From assembly GCF_002101705.1 (NCBI RefSeq), contig NZ_LQPC01000041.1:1-64000 (forward strand): a stretch of DNA of 64,000 nucleotides. Reading direction: 5' to 3'. Source of the stretch: Mycolicibacterium iranicum (GTDB lineage Bacteria; Actinomycetota; Actinomycetes; Mycobacteriales; Mycobacteriaceae). The position numbers and the translations under genes were made by a program. The notes under the pieces are model-generated. The model ran no database searches and was not told the DNA's origin. It saw nothing but the letters and a program-made list of their open reading frames with translations. Of this stretch, positions 17,067 through 25,156 are shown piece after piece; within the stretch, counting starts at the first letter, position 1; each line of letters opens with the position of its first letter.

Positions 17067-17987
17067 GTGATGTCCGACGTTGCCATGATGACGGCCTCCG
17101 CGCAGGCGAGTCTGGGCGCCAAAGACTACGGGGCGGCGGCGTCGGCGGCATGGTCCGTGTTGACCGTCGAGCCGTCCAACGAGCATGCGATGCGGCTCTA
17201 TGTGCTCGCGTTGCACGGGCAGGGCCGTCTCGCTGACGCACTGTCGATGGCGTGGCGTCTGGTCAGCGAGCATCCGCGGTCGTCGCTCGCGCTGTACACG
17301 TATGCCAGCCTGCTGCACGAATCGCAGCAGGATCAGCAGGCGTTGGCGGTCCTCGACGACGCGCTGCGGCTGGACCCCACTAACCCGGACGCTCTGGTGT
17401 TGCGCGGTGACATCTTCCGCACAATATGGGGTGCGAAAGCCGCCGAGCAGCAGTACCTGGAGGCGCTGCGAATCGCGCCCGATCACGCAGTGGCACATCA
17501 CAATCTCGCGGTGAGCCGGCTGAGGTGGGGGACGCTCACCCAGGCGGTGCGGGGGTTACTGACGGCCGATCGCGCAAATCCGGCGTTGCGCCCGTTGGTG
17601 ATTGACAATGTCGGGTTGGCGCTGGTGCGTGTGCTGCGGATGGCGACGGCGTCGGTGGTGTTCCCGGCGGTGGCGTTGATCGTGGTGATGGCCGCGCACG
17701 ACGACGGAATGCCGACGGTGCTGCCGCGGATTGCCGCCGGCGTGCTGGGTGCGGCGCTGGTGGTGCCGCTGGTGTGGGTTTTGCGTACTGTGCCGGGTGT
17801 GGTGCTCGGTGCTGTTGTGCGGCAACGCTTTCTGTTGGTTCTGCGATTGGGATTTGTGGCGCTGGCAGTATTGCTGGGCGGGGTGACGGCGGCGGTGGGG
17901 TCGAATCCGGTGTCGGACGTGGCGGGGACGCTGCTGTTGTTCGGGGTGTTCGGCCTGACGGTGCTGGGGTTCGTGACGGGCTCGTAG
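17067..17987 (+). CDS. TPR-repeat membrane protein
   Basis: 306 aa. The N-terminal half (about residues 1-165) consists of tetratricopeptide-like repeats (YGAAASAAWSVLTVEPSNEHA, ADALSMAWRLVSEHPRSSLA, QQALAVLDDALRLDPTNPDA). The C-terminal third has about four hydrophobic segments, so the TPR domain is likely anchored at the cytoplasmic membrane. Start is GTG 17067 or ATG 17070. No partner recognised; it borders the toxin-immunity island (6 bp from the convergent Imm61 gene). Confidence 0.75.
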   Translation: MMSDVAMMTASAQASLGAKDYGAAASAAWSVLTVEPSNEHAMRLYVLALHGQGRLADALSMAWRLVSEHPRSSLALYTYASLLHESQQDQQALAVLDDALRLDPTNPDALVLRGDIFRTIWGAKAAEQQYLEALRIAPDHAVAHHNLAVSRLRWGTLTQAVRGLLTADRANPALRPLVIDNVGLALVRVLRMATASVVFPAVALIVVMAAHDDGMPTVLPRIAAGVLGAALVVPLVWVLRTVPGVVLGAVVRQRFLLVLRLGFVALAVLLGGVTAAVGSNPVSDVAGTLLLFGVFGLTVLGFVTGS

Positions 17988-17993
17988 CTGGCG

Positions 17994-18776
17994 TCACACC
18001 GCGAACAGTGGGCGGCCTTCGGGATGCTCGTAGGACGCGATGATGTCGGCCAAAGGGTGCGACACGAGGTGAGAGAGTGCCACAAGTTCGGGTACGCCGG
18101 TGGCGCTAGCTCTGGCGACTGCGATGACTTGATGCGCATGATCGGTCAGCGTGCAGAAGCCATCACCGTCCTTTTCGCTGATATCGAAACCGGCGGCCCC
18201 CTCGGTTGGATCGTTCGGTAAGCGAAGGCGGGGGAGGCGCTTCCGTGACCGAAATCCCCAAGCGAATCGTGAGACGAGGTGCCTTTCTATGGTCTCGACG
18301 GCCGGCGCAGCCAGCTCGAACTGCTCGTTAGACGCTCGCTGCGTAGACGTGAGGACGAAGCCGTCGTCGAAGCGCCTGCGGATGTAGAAGCGAGTTTCCC
18401 CGCCGGGATCGGTCCAGAAGATTGTTGCGCCCGAGTGATCGTTGCTTGTGTAGGCGTATCCCGCTGATTGCGCCCACTCGACGAGCAACTGCGATGTTCC
18501 TGGCGACGGTCTCGAGTTGAAGGCTTGCCTGGCAGTCACGGTTCCGGCCAGCACCTGGCTGTACGCAAGCCGCCCCAGGATCTGGTAGCACGCGTCCGAT
18601 TCAGAAGGCAGTCGAACCAAGCCGTTCTTGTTTCCGCGCTCGTACCAGAACACCTCCCACATCCCGTCAGTGCTGGGTTCGACGCACCACGAGTATTCGG
18701 CGCGACCACCGATCGCCAGGACGCGGTCTGAGATCCCGATCGCGCGGAGTGCTCGACGCAGCTCAGTGATGTTCAT
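17994..18776 (-). CDS. Imm61-type immunity protein with extra N-terminal domain
   Basis: 260 aa. The C-terminal about 160 residues carry the Imm61 pattern: LVEWAQSAGYAYTSNDHSGA, FWTDPGGETRFYIRR, RLPRLRLPNDPTEGAAGFDI, ending in a LADIIASYEHPEGRPLF tail. Imm61 proteins accompany bacterial polymorphic toxins. The N-terminal about 90 residues (ITELRRALRAIGISDRVLAI, WEVFWYERGNKNGLVRL) form a separate domain I do not recognise, perhaps a chaperone-like module. ATG 18776 lies 14 bp inside the upstream gene with GGTGA before it. Last gene of the cpnT island. Confidence 0.75.
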   Translation of the reverse strand: MNITELRRALRAIGISDRVLAIGGRAEYSWCVEPSTDGMWEVFWYERGNKNGLVRLPSESDACYQILGRLAYSQVLAGTVTARQAFNSRPSPGTSQLLVEWAQSAGYAYTSNDHSGATIFWTDPGGETRFYIRRRFDDGFVLTSTQRASNEQFELAAPAVETIERHLVSRFAWGFRSRKRLPRLRLPNDPTEGAAGFDISEKDGDGFCTLTDHAHQVIAVARASATGVPELVALSHLVSHPLADIIASYEHPEGRPLFAV

Positions 18777-19506
18777 GATCGTCACCATTGAGATCTGTTT
18801 CGCCTTGGATGCCGGCAACTGCGGACTCGTAGTACTCGTCTATTCGAGCGGCAAGCCACGTCAACCACGTGTCGCGGTTTTTGAAGAGGGCTTTGTCGGA
18901 ACGAGTCTGCTCGACGAGCTCCTCTAGTGGAATCTCAGATACAGATTCATTGAGGTAATGCCACTGCGCCGACTTGTCGTAAAGGCCGTGCACGTACGGC
19001 GCACTGTGTGCGGCGATCATGCAGTTCAGCTCTCGCCCACGCGCGGACCAGTAGACCTGGACTTTGCAGATTGTGTTGCGGAAGAACGCGGCAAACCCGA
19101 TGCGGCCACCCTCATCCATCTCGAGGACTCGATCAAATGTGAACCCTCTACGTGTCAAAGACGGGCCGATGATCGTCTTCACCTTGTCGGCGAAAGTCGT
19201 GCTAGCACTTGTCCGAAGGTCTGATTCCCCAGCTGTTGCTCCGGTGTTGGCAGAACACGTTTGGATATTGGCTCTCGGGATCTCGACGTAACTGGTGCGC
19301 GGGTACTCGCGCCGAATGCGAGCGGCGATTTCGGCTGGATCGTCAGTTCGGCAATGCTCTGGCATGGCGAAGAAGCGTTCTATGTCGACTTTGTACGGTC
19401 CCACACTGAACATCACCCCGAGAACGTTTGCCCCGTCGACGGTGGTGTACAGCACCCAATCCCACGCAATACCGGCCAGCTGTCTGACTTCGATGCGACT
19501 CTGCAT
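18763..19506 (-). CDS. unknown protein of the toxin-immunity island
   Basis: 247 aa, family not recognised. Two parts are apparent: an N-terminal about 85 residues (IEVRQLAGIAWDWVLYTTVDGANVL, FFAMPEHCRTDDPAEIAARI) and a second domain from about residue 100 (FADKVKTIIGPSLTRRGFTF, TICKVQVYWSARGRELNCMI, ending in a helix LFKNRDTWLTWLAARIDEYY) plus an acidic/His tail. No signal peptide, so probably cytosolic. 7 bp after the preceding gene, overlapping the Imm61 gene by 14 bp. Context suggests an immunity or accessory role. Confidence 0.65.
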   Translation of the reverse strand: MQSRIEVRQLAGIAWDWVLYTTVDGANVLGVMFSVGPYKVDIERFFAMPEHCRTDDPAEIAARIRREYPRTSYVEIPRANIQTCSANTGATAGESDLRTSASTTFADKVKTIIGPSLTRRGFTFDRVLEMDEGGRIGFAAFFRNTICKVQVYWSARGRELNCMIAAHSAPYVHGLYDKSAQWHYLNESVSEIPLEELVEQTRSDKALFKNRDTWLTWLAARIDEYYESAVAGIQGETDLNGDDHEHH

Positions 19507-19513
19507 TGGTTCG

Positions 19514-19951
19514 CTACTCCGGCATCTCAGGGAGGTCGGTCACCAGGGCCTGACCCGCATACTCGCACTTCTCAAAAGCTAAAGTTTCGTCACGGCCAAC
19601 TGTGTTGTCGATGACCAGTGCAAGCTGTACCGGGAAGCTCTTCATGCCGCGGTGTATCTGCGTTCCCATTGCCAGACTGCAAACGATCACAGCGTAGATC
19701 CACAGGAATTCACCTGCGTCGTCTCGACTGCGGAACTCAGGTTGGCCTCGTGTCCAATCGAAGTCGGGCTGCGGATGGAAGCGGAGCGGCTTCTGCAGAA
19801 CGACTAGGAAGTAGTCACTTCTGTCGGGTCCGGGTAGTCGGCGCGCCAACTTCCCGCTCTCAGGCAATTGGCCCTGCAACTCAGGAATCGCGTGAGGCAG
19901 ACCGTCGCCCGACTGGTCCCAATCGATGCTGTCGATGGTCAGATAAGGCAC
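19514..19951 (-). CDS. unknown protein of the toxin-immunity island
   Basis: 145 aa, not recognised. The GTG start at 19951 has GCGGAGG upstream and overlaps the preceding gene by 13 bp. It contains an aromatic/acidic middle (RFHPQPDFDWTRGQPEFRSR) and a hydrophobic FLWIYAVIVCSLAMG segment that may be a buried strand or helix rather than a membrane anchor, followed by FPVQLALVIDNTVGRDETLA. Tight packing with both neighbours argues it is a real gene of the same operon. Confidence 0.6.
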   Translation of the reverse strand: MPYLTIDSIDWDQSGDGLPHAIPELQGQLPESGKLARRLPGPDRSDYFLVVLQKPLRFHPQPDFDWTRGQPEFRSRDDAGEFLWIYAVIVCSLAMGTQIHRGMKSFPVQLALVIDNTVGRDETLAFEKCEYAGQALVTDLPEMPE

Positions 19952-20232
19952 GGCGGCACCTCCGCTGTAATCGGCCAATCGTCAGTTTTCAATGCTCTTC
20001 GTGCTGAATCGAAATACTCAAGTGAGAGGTCGCGAAGCCACGACATCATTTCGGTGCCGATCGCGTCGTTGTACGCCGACCAACATTGCTGAATCTTGCA
20101 GTCCCTGCCGCGGTGCACAATTAAGCAGGCTGGACAGCCGCGTTGAATCTCTTGGTCATTGACTGTTTCAAACCTGAGATCATGGTCGGCCAGCGTGTGG
20201 GCAAGGAATTGGATCAGCTCTGCTACCGGCAC
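19939..20232 (-). CDS. unknown small CPxC protein of the toxin-immunity island
   Basis: 97 aa. The GTG at 20232 is preceded by AAGGAGG with 6-nt spacing, the best ribosome site in this island, so I use it rather than the ATG at 20289. Cysteine-rich centre (GCPACLIVHRGRDCKIQQCW) flanked by helical segments (VAELIQFLAHTLADHDLRF, EMMSWLRDLSLEYFDSARRA). Function unknown; overlaps the 145-aa gene downstream. Confidence 0.65.
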   Translation of the reverse strand: MPVAELIQFLAHTLADHDLRFETVNDQEIQRGCPACLIVHRGRDCKIQQCWSAYNDAIGTEMMSWLRDLSLEYFDSARRALKTDDWPITAEVPPCLI

Positions 20233-20251
20233 GATGCGCCTCCTTGTGCAC

Positions 20252-21061
20252 TCACGTAGGTGCCCATTGATTCTCAATTCCGCGCGCATTGGTGAGTCGT
20301 CCCGTGTCGACGACGATTTCGTAGACGCCGGGTTTGATCAAGCCGGCGCCGATTCGTTGCGCGTGATCGGGATCGTCGGTAAGAAGCAGTATTTCGGCGG
20401 TTTTCCCCGATGTCCGTAGGATGCGGACCGGCACACCGTCGAATTCGGCGCTATAGATGCGCTCGAAGATTTCAGTTTCGGCAAGTGGGACGCTCGCTGA
20501 CCAGACATTGGCACGGACCGGCTGAAACCCCGTCGGGCGGTCGGCGGTGATCGTTGTCAGATGGACTGTGTCGGAAACGATGTCGGCGAAGTACTCGTTG
20601 CCGCGCCACCGGGCAAGTGTGCCGACCATCGGGCTGGGCGGGCGCCATTGCTTCGCGTTGAGCCAGCCTCGGGCCACCCCTTCATAACGCGACAGGACCT
20701 TCTGCTTACCGTCGGATCGAAGTCGCCAGTATTCAGATCCGTAGGGATATCGGGTCCGACTCATGCTCCAGACCCGAGCGAGAGAGTCGCCACGCAGGAA
20801 CCCGTTCGGAAGGGTCGGCCAGGGTCGCGGTGCGCCATCGGGCGGCTGTAATGACGCTAGACGCGGCTGTTCGAACCTCACGACGTCGACGAACTGCGGT
20901 GTGCCTTCGACACCGTAGGCTGCCAGAAGTCGTTGTGGTGTACGCAAATTGGCAACTCGCGTGGCATCCGCAACGTAGCCGCGGACTTGGTCGCCGCCTG
21001 TCTCTACGATCGCGGTTGCGAGGGCAGAGTTGAGGAGCTTCTGCAGAATCAGACGGTCAGG
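20252..21061 (-). CDS. unknown 269-aa protein of the toxin-immunity island
   Basis: 269 aa from a GTG overlapping the stop of the preceding frame (GTGCCTGA). Blocks: an N-terminal helical part (LILQKLLNSALATAIVETGG), a central aromatic/basic part (YPYGSEYWRLRSDGKQKVLS, WRPPSPMVGTLARWRGNEYF) and a C-terminal part (FDGVPVRILRTSGKTAEILL, LIKPGVYEIVVDTGRLT). No signal peptide or membrane segment. I do not recognise a named family; the translational coupling suggests it works with the 137-codon frame just upstream. Confidence 0.65.
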   Translation of the reverse strand, partial: PDRLILQKLLNSALATAIVETGGDQVRGYVADATRVANLRTPQRLLAAYGVEGTPQFVDVVRFEQPRLASLQPPDGAPRPWPTLPNGFLRGDSLARVWSMSRTRYPYGSEYWRLRSDGKQKVLSRYEGVARGWLNAKQWRPPSPMVGTLARWRGNEYFADIVSDTVHLTTITADRPTGFQPVRANVWSASVPLAETEIFERIYSAEFDGVPVRILRTSGKTAEILLLTDDPDHAQRIGAGLIKPGVYEIVVDTGRLTNARGIENQWAPT

Positions 21062-21467
21062 CACGTCGCGTCTCTTCCGCCTCGATGCTGTCAGAGTCTT
21101 CCGGCTCGAACAATCCACTCCATCCCATGTATTGGTCACCGTCCAGACCCAGTTCGCGAGCCACGGCGGGAGGGCCGATGAAAGTGACCCTCACGCGTCC
21201 GTCAGGCATTCTTTGAATGACTGCCACCTCATGACCACGGATCGTTCCGGTCACCCGAATCAGCAGGATGTCATCGATGCAAGATCGGGGGACCTTCACC
21301 CATGGTCCCGAATGGCCCTAGCCGACCGGTGACATCCCAGATTCGAAGCCGTCCGGGACTGCGCCGGGATCGCTGCGTAGCGCTACCCATTCTTGACCGC
21401 TGAACACGATTGGCACCCGCTGACCGCGGTACACGGCAACAGGACCGGAGACTGGCACGTCAATCAC
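21057..21467 (-). pseudogene. gene interrupted by an in-frame TAG codon
   Basis: A continuous minus-strand frame of 137 codons from GTG 21467 (CAAGG upstream) to TGA 21057, broken only by TAG at 21318-21320 (codon 50). The part before reads VPVSGPVAVYRGQRVPIVFS and ends SGMSPVG; the part after continues GHSGPWVKVPRSCIDD and includes ELGLDGDQYMGWSGLFEP. The two halves look like one small protein. A Leu codon (TTG) to TAG change would explain it. The second half could re-initiate at GTG 21299. Function unknown. Confidence 0.6.
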
Positions 21468-21618
21468 GGCTGACCTTGCGGTATCCACTTACCCCCTGGA
21501 GCACCGCCACCAGCCTCTGATTACCACTGTCGAGTACCTCCCACATCTCAGCTCCGTCACGCATCGTGACAGCGGATCCCGTCAACTGCGATTCTTGCTG
21601 CGCTTGTACTCGCAGCAC
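21460..21618 (-). CDS. possible small protein upstream of the amber-interrupted gene
   Basis: A frame of up to 52 codons (GTG 21618; an internal ATG at 21564 gives 34 codons). The predicted C-terminus is AEMWEVLDSGNQRLVAVLQG followed by VSGYRKVSRD. Its stop overlaps the next start (GTGATTGA), the same packing seen elsewhere in the island, which is the main reason to believe it. No strong ribosome site and no recognised family. It fills most of the gap between the 215-aa gene and the interrupted gene. Confidence 0.35.
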   Translation of the reverse strand: MLRVQAQQESQLTGSAVTMRDGAEMWEVLDSGNQRLVAVLQGVSGYRKVSRD

Positions 21619-21701
21619 CAGCGCCTAGCGTGCTCACGCGCATGGGCTGCCTTAGGTGAAAACGTTTGTTCCCCATCGCATCATCTCGCCGAGGCTGCAC
21701 T

Positions 21702-22349
21702 TTAGCGTCGTGGGAACCCCGCTTGTCTTGCCGCGACTTCGAGTGCTTCGTTAGGAAACTGTGAAGTGAGAACACCTTCGAGTTCAGCGGTCGACAAGAT
21801 TATGGCGTGTGAGAAAGGTACGGCGTCACTCTTGCCCATCCAACCCCTATCCGTAGGTTCGCAATCGACGGTCAATGAAACGCGGCCGGGGTACTTATTC
21901 ATATCTGGATACGTCAATGTGACAAGTGAATTGAGCCCGAGTTGGGTCCATCGCCGCCAAAGCCGATCGGTTTGGCGAATAGATTGGGTCGCGTCGCTCA
22001 GCGTGCAGTCGATGTACTTTTGCGCGTCTGCGAGGAGCCGAAACATCCAATAGCGTTTCTGCACGCGCCGTTCTTCGACTGCGAGATAGTAGACGTCAGA
22101 TTCTTCGGTCAGGTAATACATGAATTCCCCTGACGGGTGCGCGAACGAGAGCGTCGAATCGTCTGCCATTTCTGGTGGACGCGCGCCCCAGAAAACCTCG
22201 GCCTCCGTCTCCCACTTCTTTGGAGCCCGCGTTTCGCTTCCGGGCTGCCGATTGTGCGCCCACAAGTAGATGGCCTGCCAGAAGTACCAACGCGATGCGA
22301 TGCCCAAATAGGGCTCGGGAACATCGCTGGTGTTTTCTCTCCCGCCCAT
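21702..22349 (-). CDS. candidate TNT-toxin immunity factor (IFT position)
   Basis: 215 aa, directly downstream of the cpnT-like gene, where M. tuberculosis carries the antitoxin gene for TNT (Rv3902c, IFT). The ATG at 22349 follows AGGGAGA, 14 bp after the cpnT stop. Blocks: WYFWQAIYLWAHNRQPGSET, WETEAEVFWGARPPEM, SDVYYLAVEERRVQKRYWMF, RLLADAQKYID. No signal peptide, so it stays in the cytosol as an antitoxin should. IFT identity rests on position and general resemblance; not proven here. Confidence 0.65.
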   Translation of the reverse strand: MGGRENTSDVPEPYLGIASRWYFWQAIYLWAHNRQPGSETRAPKKWETEAEVFWGARPPEMADDSTLSFAHPSGEFMYYLTEESDVYYLAVEERRVQKRYWMFRLLADAQKYIDCTLSDATQSIRQTDRLWRRWTQLGLNSLVTLTYPDMNKYPGRVSLTVDCEPTDRGWMGKSDAVPFSHAIILSTAELEGVLTSQFPNEALEVAARQAGFPRR

Positions 22350-22363
22350 GCTGTCTCCCTGAC

Positions 22364-24847
22364 TCACAACCATTCTAGAAATCCAATGTCTATCAGGCGC
22401 TGCACGCTCGGTCGGTCGCCCTCTGGTGCAATCAGCTTGTATTGAACGCCACCGCCAGGCTGACCAAACCACGGCGCAACCTCGGACGCTTCGATCGACC
22501 ATCCATCAGGTAGGGGTACCGAGGTGTTCACCAAATACCTGTAGTAATCCTTTTCGAGACTGCTCGGCGGCAAGGCGCGCTCCTCATAGCTGGTGCCGTC
22601 AGGCGATAGCCAGCCGCCACCAGGGTGGCCCAGACGGTCGAGTACCAAGCCGTCGAGTACGGACTTCAGTTCGTCAAGTCCCAGAACCCTGACCGTTCCC
22701 GGGATTGCATAGGGTTTCGCGGGATCAGTGTCATCCGGATAGATGAGCTGTCCGCGTTCGTCGGTGAATTGGTCGTTGAACTGGTCTTCGCTGAGATCGC
22801 CATAGGGCTTCGCATCGGGAAAGACATCGCTGGCAGGTCGAACCTCCCCGTGATGTTTGTCGTCGTGGCCATCATGGTGCTCGGGATCGTCCGTCGCCAA
22901 ATGGTCAGTTCGATGTTCACCGTCACCGCTGTGATGATGGAGCGAAGAGTCGTGTTGCGTTTGGTCGAATGAATCGCTGTTGGATTCGCCCAGATGCGCA
23001 CCATGACTGGCACCACTTTCATGCCCCTCGCCCGCATCGTGGGTTCCGCCATCATCGGCGAATCCGCCACTGTGCGGGCTCGCTTCCGGCCCGCCGGCGC
23101 TTGTTGCCTCGGGCGACGGCGTATGCGCTAGAGCCGAATGAGCGGGGGCTTCTGCTGTTGCCCCGCCCGACGCACCATTCGGCGATGCCGATGGCGCAGC
23201 CGCCGGACCACCGCCGCCTCGTCCCGCATCGAGCGGTGCGCGCGGTCCGGCGCCACCCTCGGCGCCGGAACCCGACGGCCGAGCCGCCGGAGGAGACGGC
23301 TCACCAGGCCGCGGGCCGCCGCCGGACGGCTCACCAGGACGGGGGCCGCTCGGTGCCGCACCCGTCCCCGGTGCACCGGGGCCTGCGCCGCCAGGAATTC
23401 CCTCGGGTCGCAGCGGCGGCACACCGCCCGCGCTTCCGGGGTTGAACTCCGGAACATGCGGCGCCTCAATGGTATTGGGTGCCCCGCGGGTCCAGCTGCC
23501 CAGCTCGCCGAGCTTGGGCAGTCGCCCCTCTTGCAGTACGTGCCTGCTGAGGTTGAGACCTTTGGCGACGCTGCCCGTCTTCGACAGCGCACCGCCGGGC
23601 ACGAACAGCGAGCCGATGTTGAACGCCGCCTCACCCGCAGCCCGGCCGGGATGATCGCCGGACCATTTATCCCAGGCGACAAACTCCTTGCCCATGTTGG
23701 CCAGCACCCCGGGCAGCGTCGACGGGTCCTTGGCCACCGACAGTGCCATCTCGGCCATTCCCTTCCAGGTGTCCGCGTCGGCCATCGCCACGACCCCGGA
23801 CACGGTGCCGATCAACCCCGTGACCGCGCCCACCTGAATGTCGGTGTACAGCGTCACTGCGTCGGCGAGTCGGTTGCCCACACCCTCGCCGAAGTTCTCC
23901 ACCAGGATCGGGCGAACCCACTTCTGGAAGGCGGTCGCAGCGTCGCCGATCATGCCGGTGAGTTCGTCGAGCAAGCCGACGATGCCCTTCACCTGCTGCT
24001 GAAAGTTGTTCAACACCGCGCTGACGTCGTGGGCGACTTCGCGCAGGATGTCGTCGGCCTCCCCGGTGAAGACTCCCTTGACGGTGTCCCACAGGCCGTC
24101 GAGCGACAGCCGGTCGAGTATCCGTCGGATCGCGTCCTGGGTCGCCTGCACACCCGAGGCGAAGTCCGTAATCGACTGTGCGACAGAGTTCGACACCTCG
24201 GCCAGCGACGAGATCGCCGTGCCCAGGCTCTCCAGCGCGGTCTTCATCGCCGCACCCTCGGGGATCTGCTGGGCACCGACGACGCTCTTGATTCCGCTCA
24301 TCTGCGGCTCGATCAGCGCGAACCCGGTGGCGAAGTTGCGCCACTGCGCCGCCGTCACACCCATGATCGAGGCGTTGCCCGACGGCCAGGTCATCGCAGC
24401 CCCGGAGAAGAAGCCGATCCCCGGCAGCACCTGCAGAAACGGTTGGATCAGATACCACTTGTCCGGCGGCGGGACGGTGACGCCGTTGGGGCCGGCGGGC
24501 ACGTGCGCCGGCAATGTCTTGCCGGGCTCGGCACCGAGGCCGCCCGAGGGTCCCGCACCGCCGATCGTCGCGGCGGCATCGGCGTTGCGGTAGTTGTAGC
24601 CGGTTGCCTGCAACAGCATGCCCACCGACGCGAAGGCGTTGGCCGCGTCCGCCACCGCCGAGGTGAACTCGCCGGCTTGGTGGCCGTACTTCAGGCCGAA
24701 GTTCATCCCCGCCGGATCCATGCCCGAGGAGATGCCGCCCCCGAGCGCCGCGCCCAGCGCATCCGACAGCTGAGCCAGTTGCGCGCCGATCGCACCGGTC
24801 TGCTGACCCGCAGCGATCAGCGCCTCCGGATCAACCTCGATCCGCAC
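22364..24847 (-). CDS. cpnT: CpnT-like ESX-associated toxin with C-terminal TNT NAD+ glycohydrolase domain
   Basis: 827 aa, close to the 846 aa of M. tuberculosis CpnT. Residues 1-440 form the helical N-terminal (channel/transport) domain; 455-600 is a Pro/Gly/Ala linker; 602-668 is very rich in His and Asp; about 697-827 is a TNT domain with LVLDRLGHPGGGWLSPDGT, YEERALPP, KDYYRYLV and the hallmark PWFGQPGGGVQYKL. TNT hydrolyses NAD+. GTG start 18 bp after esxE. Encoded with two WXG100 partners, so export through an ESX (type VII) system is likely. Confidence 0.9.
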   Translation of the reverse strand: MRIEVDPEALIAAGQQTGAIGAQLAQLSDALGAALGGGISSGMDPAGMNFGLKYGHQAGEFTSAVADAANAFASVGMLLQATGYNYRNADAAATIGGAGPSGGLGAEPGKTLPAHVPAGPNGVTVPPPDKWYLIQPFLQVLPGIGFFSGAAMTWPSGNASIMGVTAAQWRNFATGFALIEPQMSGIKSVVGAQQIPEGAAMKTALESLGTAISSLAEVSNSVAQSITDFASGVQATQDAIRRILDRLSLDGLWDTVKGVFTGEADDILREVAHDVSAVLNNFQQQVKGIVGLLDELTGMIGDAATAFQKWVRPILVENFGEGVGNRLADAVTLYTDIQVGAVTGLIGTVSGVVAMADADTWKGMAEMALSVAKDPSTLPGVLANMGKEFVAWDKWSGDHPGRAAGEAAFNIGSLFVPGGALSKTGSVAKGLNLSRHVLQEGRLPKLGELGSWTRGAPNTIEAPHVPEFNPGSAGGVPPLRPEGIPGGAGPGAPGTGAAPSGPRPGEPSGGGPRPGEPSPPAARPSGSGAEGGAGPRAPLDAGRGGGGPAAAPSASPNGASGGATAEAPAHSALAHTPSPEATSAGGPEASPHSGGFADDGGTHDAGEGHESGASHGAHLGESNSDSFDQTQHDSSLHHHSGDGEHRTDHLATDDPEHHDGHDDKHHGEVRPASDVFPDAKPYGDLSEDQFNDQFTDERGQLIYPDDTDPAKPYAIPGTVRVLGLDELKSVLDGLVLDRLGHPGGGWLSPDGTSYEERALPPSSLEKDYYRYLVNTSVPLPDGWSIEASEVAPWFGQPGGGVQYKLIAPEGDRPSVQRLIDIGFLEWL

Positions 24848-24865
24848 CCCGTGGCCCCCCGATGG

Positions 24866-25156
24866 TCATCCCTGCCACATCTGACCGTTCTTGGCCACGG
24901 CGTCGGTGTAGTTCTTGTGCGCGGTGTCAACGACCTTCTGCAGTGCGGTGAGCGCTTCCTTCATCTGCTCGGCGCCGGTCTCCCACTGCTTCTGAGCCTG
25001 CGTCTGCGCATCCGACGCGGCGCCCTCCCACGAGCCACGCAGCATCGTCATCGTGTGCGAGATGTCGTCAAGGCATTCGGTGACCTCGCGACCGAACTCC
25101 TCCATGTGCGTGATCGCGGCGCGCAGTGCGTCGAAGTCGACCACCAGGCCGCTCAC
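24866..25156 (-). CDS. esxE: WXG100 protein, EsxE-like
   Basis: 96 aa. Helix-turn-helix WXG100 protein with W-x-G in LRGSWEGAASDAQ (about residue 43) and a YTDAVAKNGQ C-terminal segment resembling the YxxxD/E secretion signal. By analogy with M. tuberculosis EsxE it forms a complex with EsxF needed for CpnT export. Start overlaps the esxF-like stop by 4 bp. Confidence 0.88.
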   Translation of the reverse strand: MSGLVVDFDALRAAITHMEEFGREVTECLDDISHTMTMLRGSWEGAASDAQTQAQKQWETGAEQMKEALTALQKVVDTAHKNYTDAVAKNGQMWQG

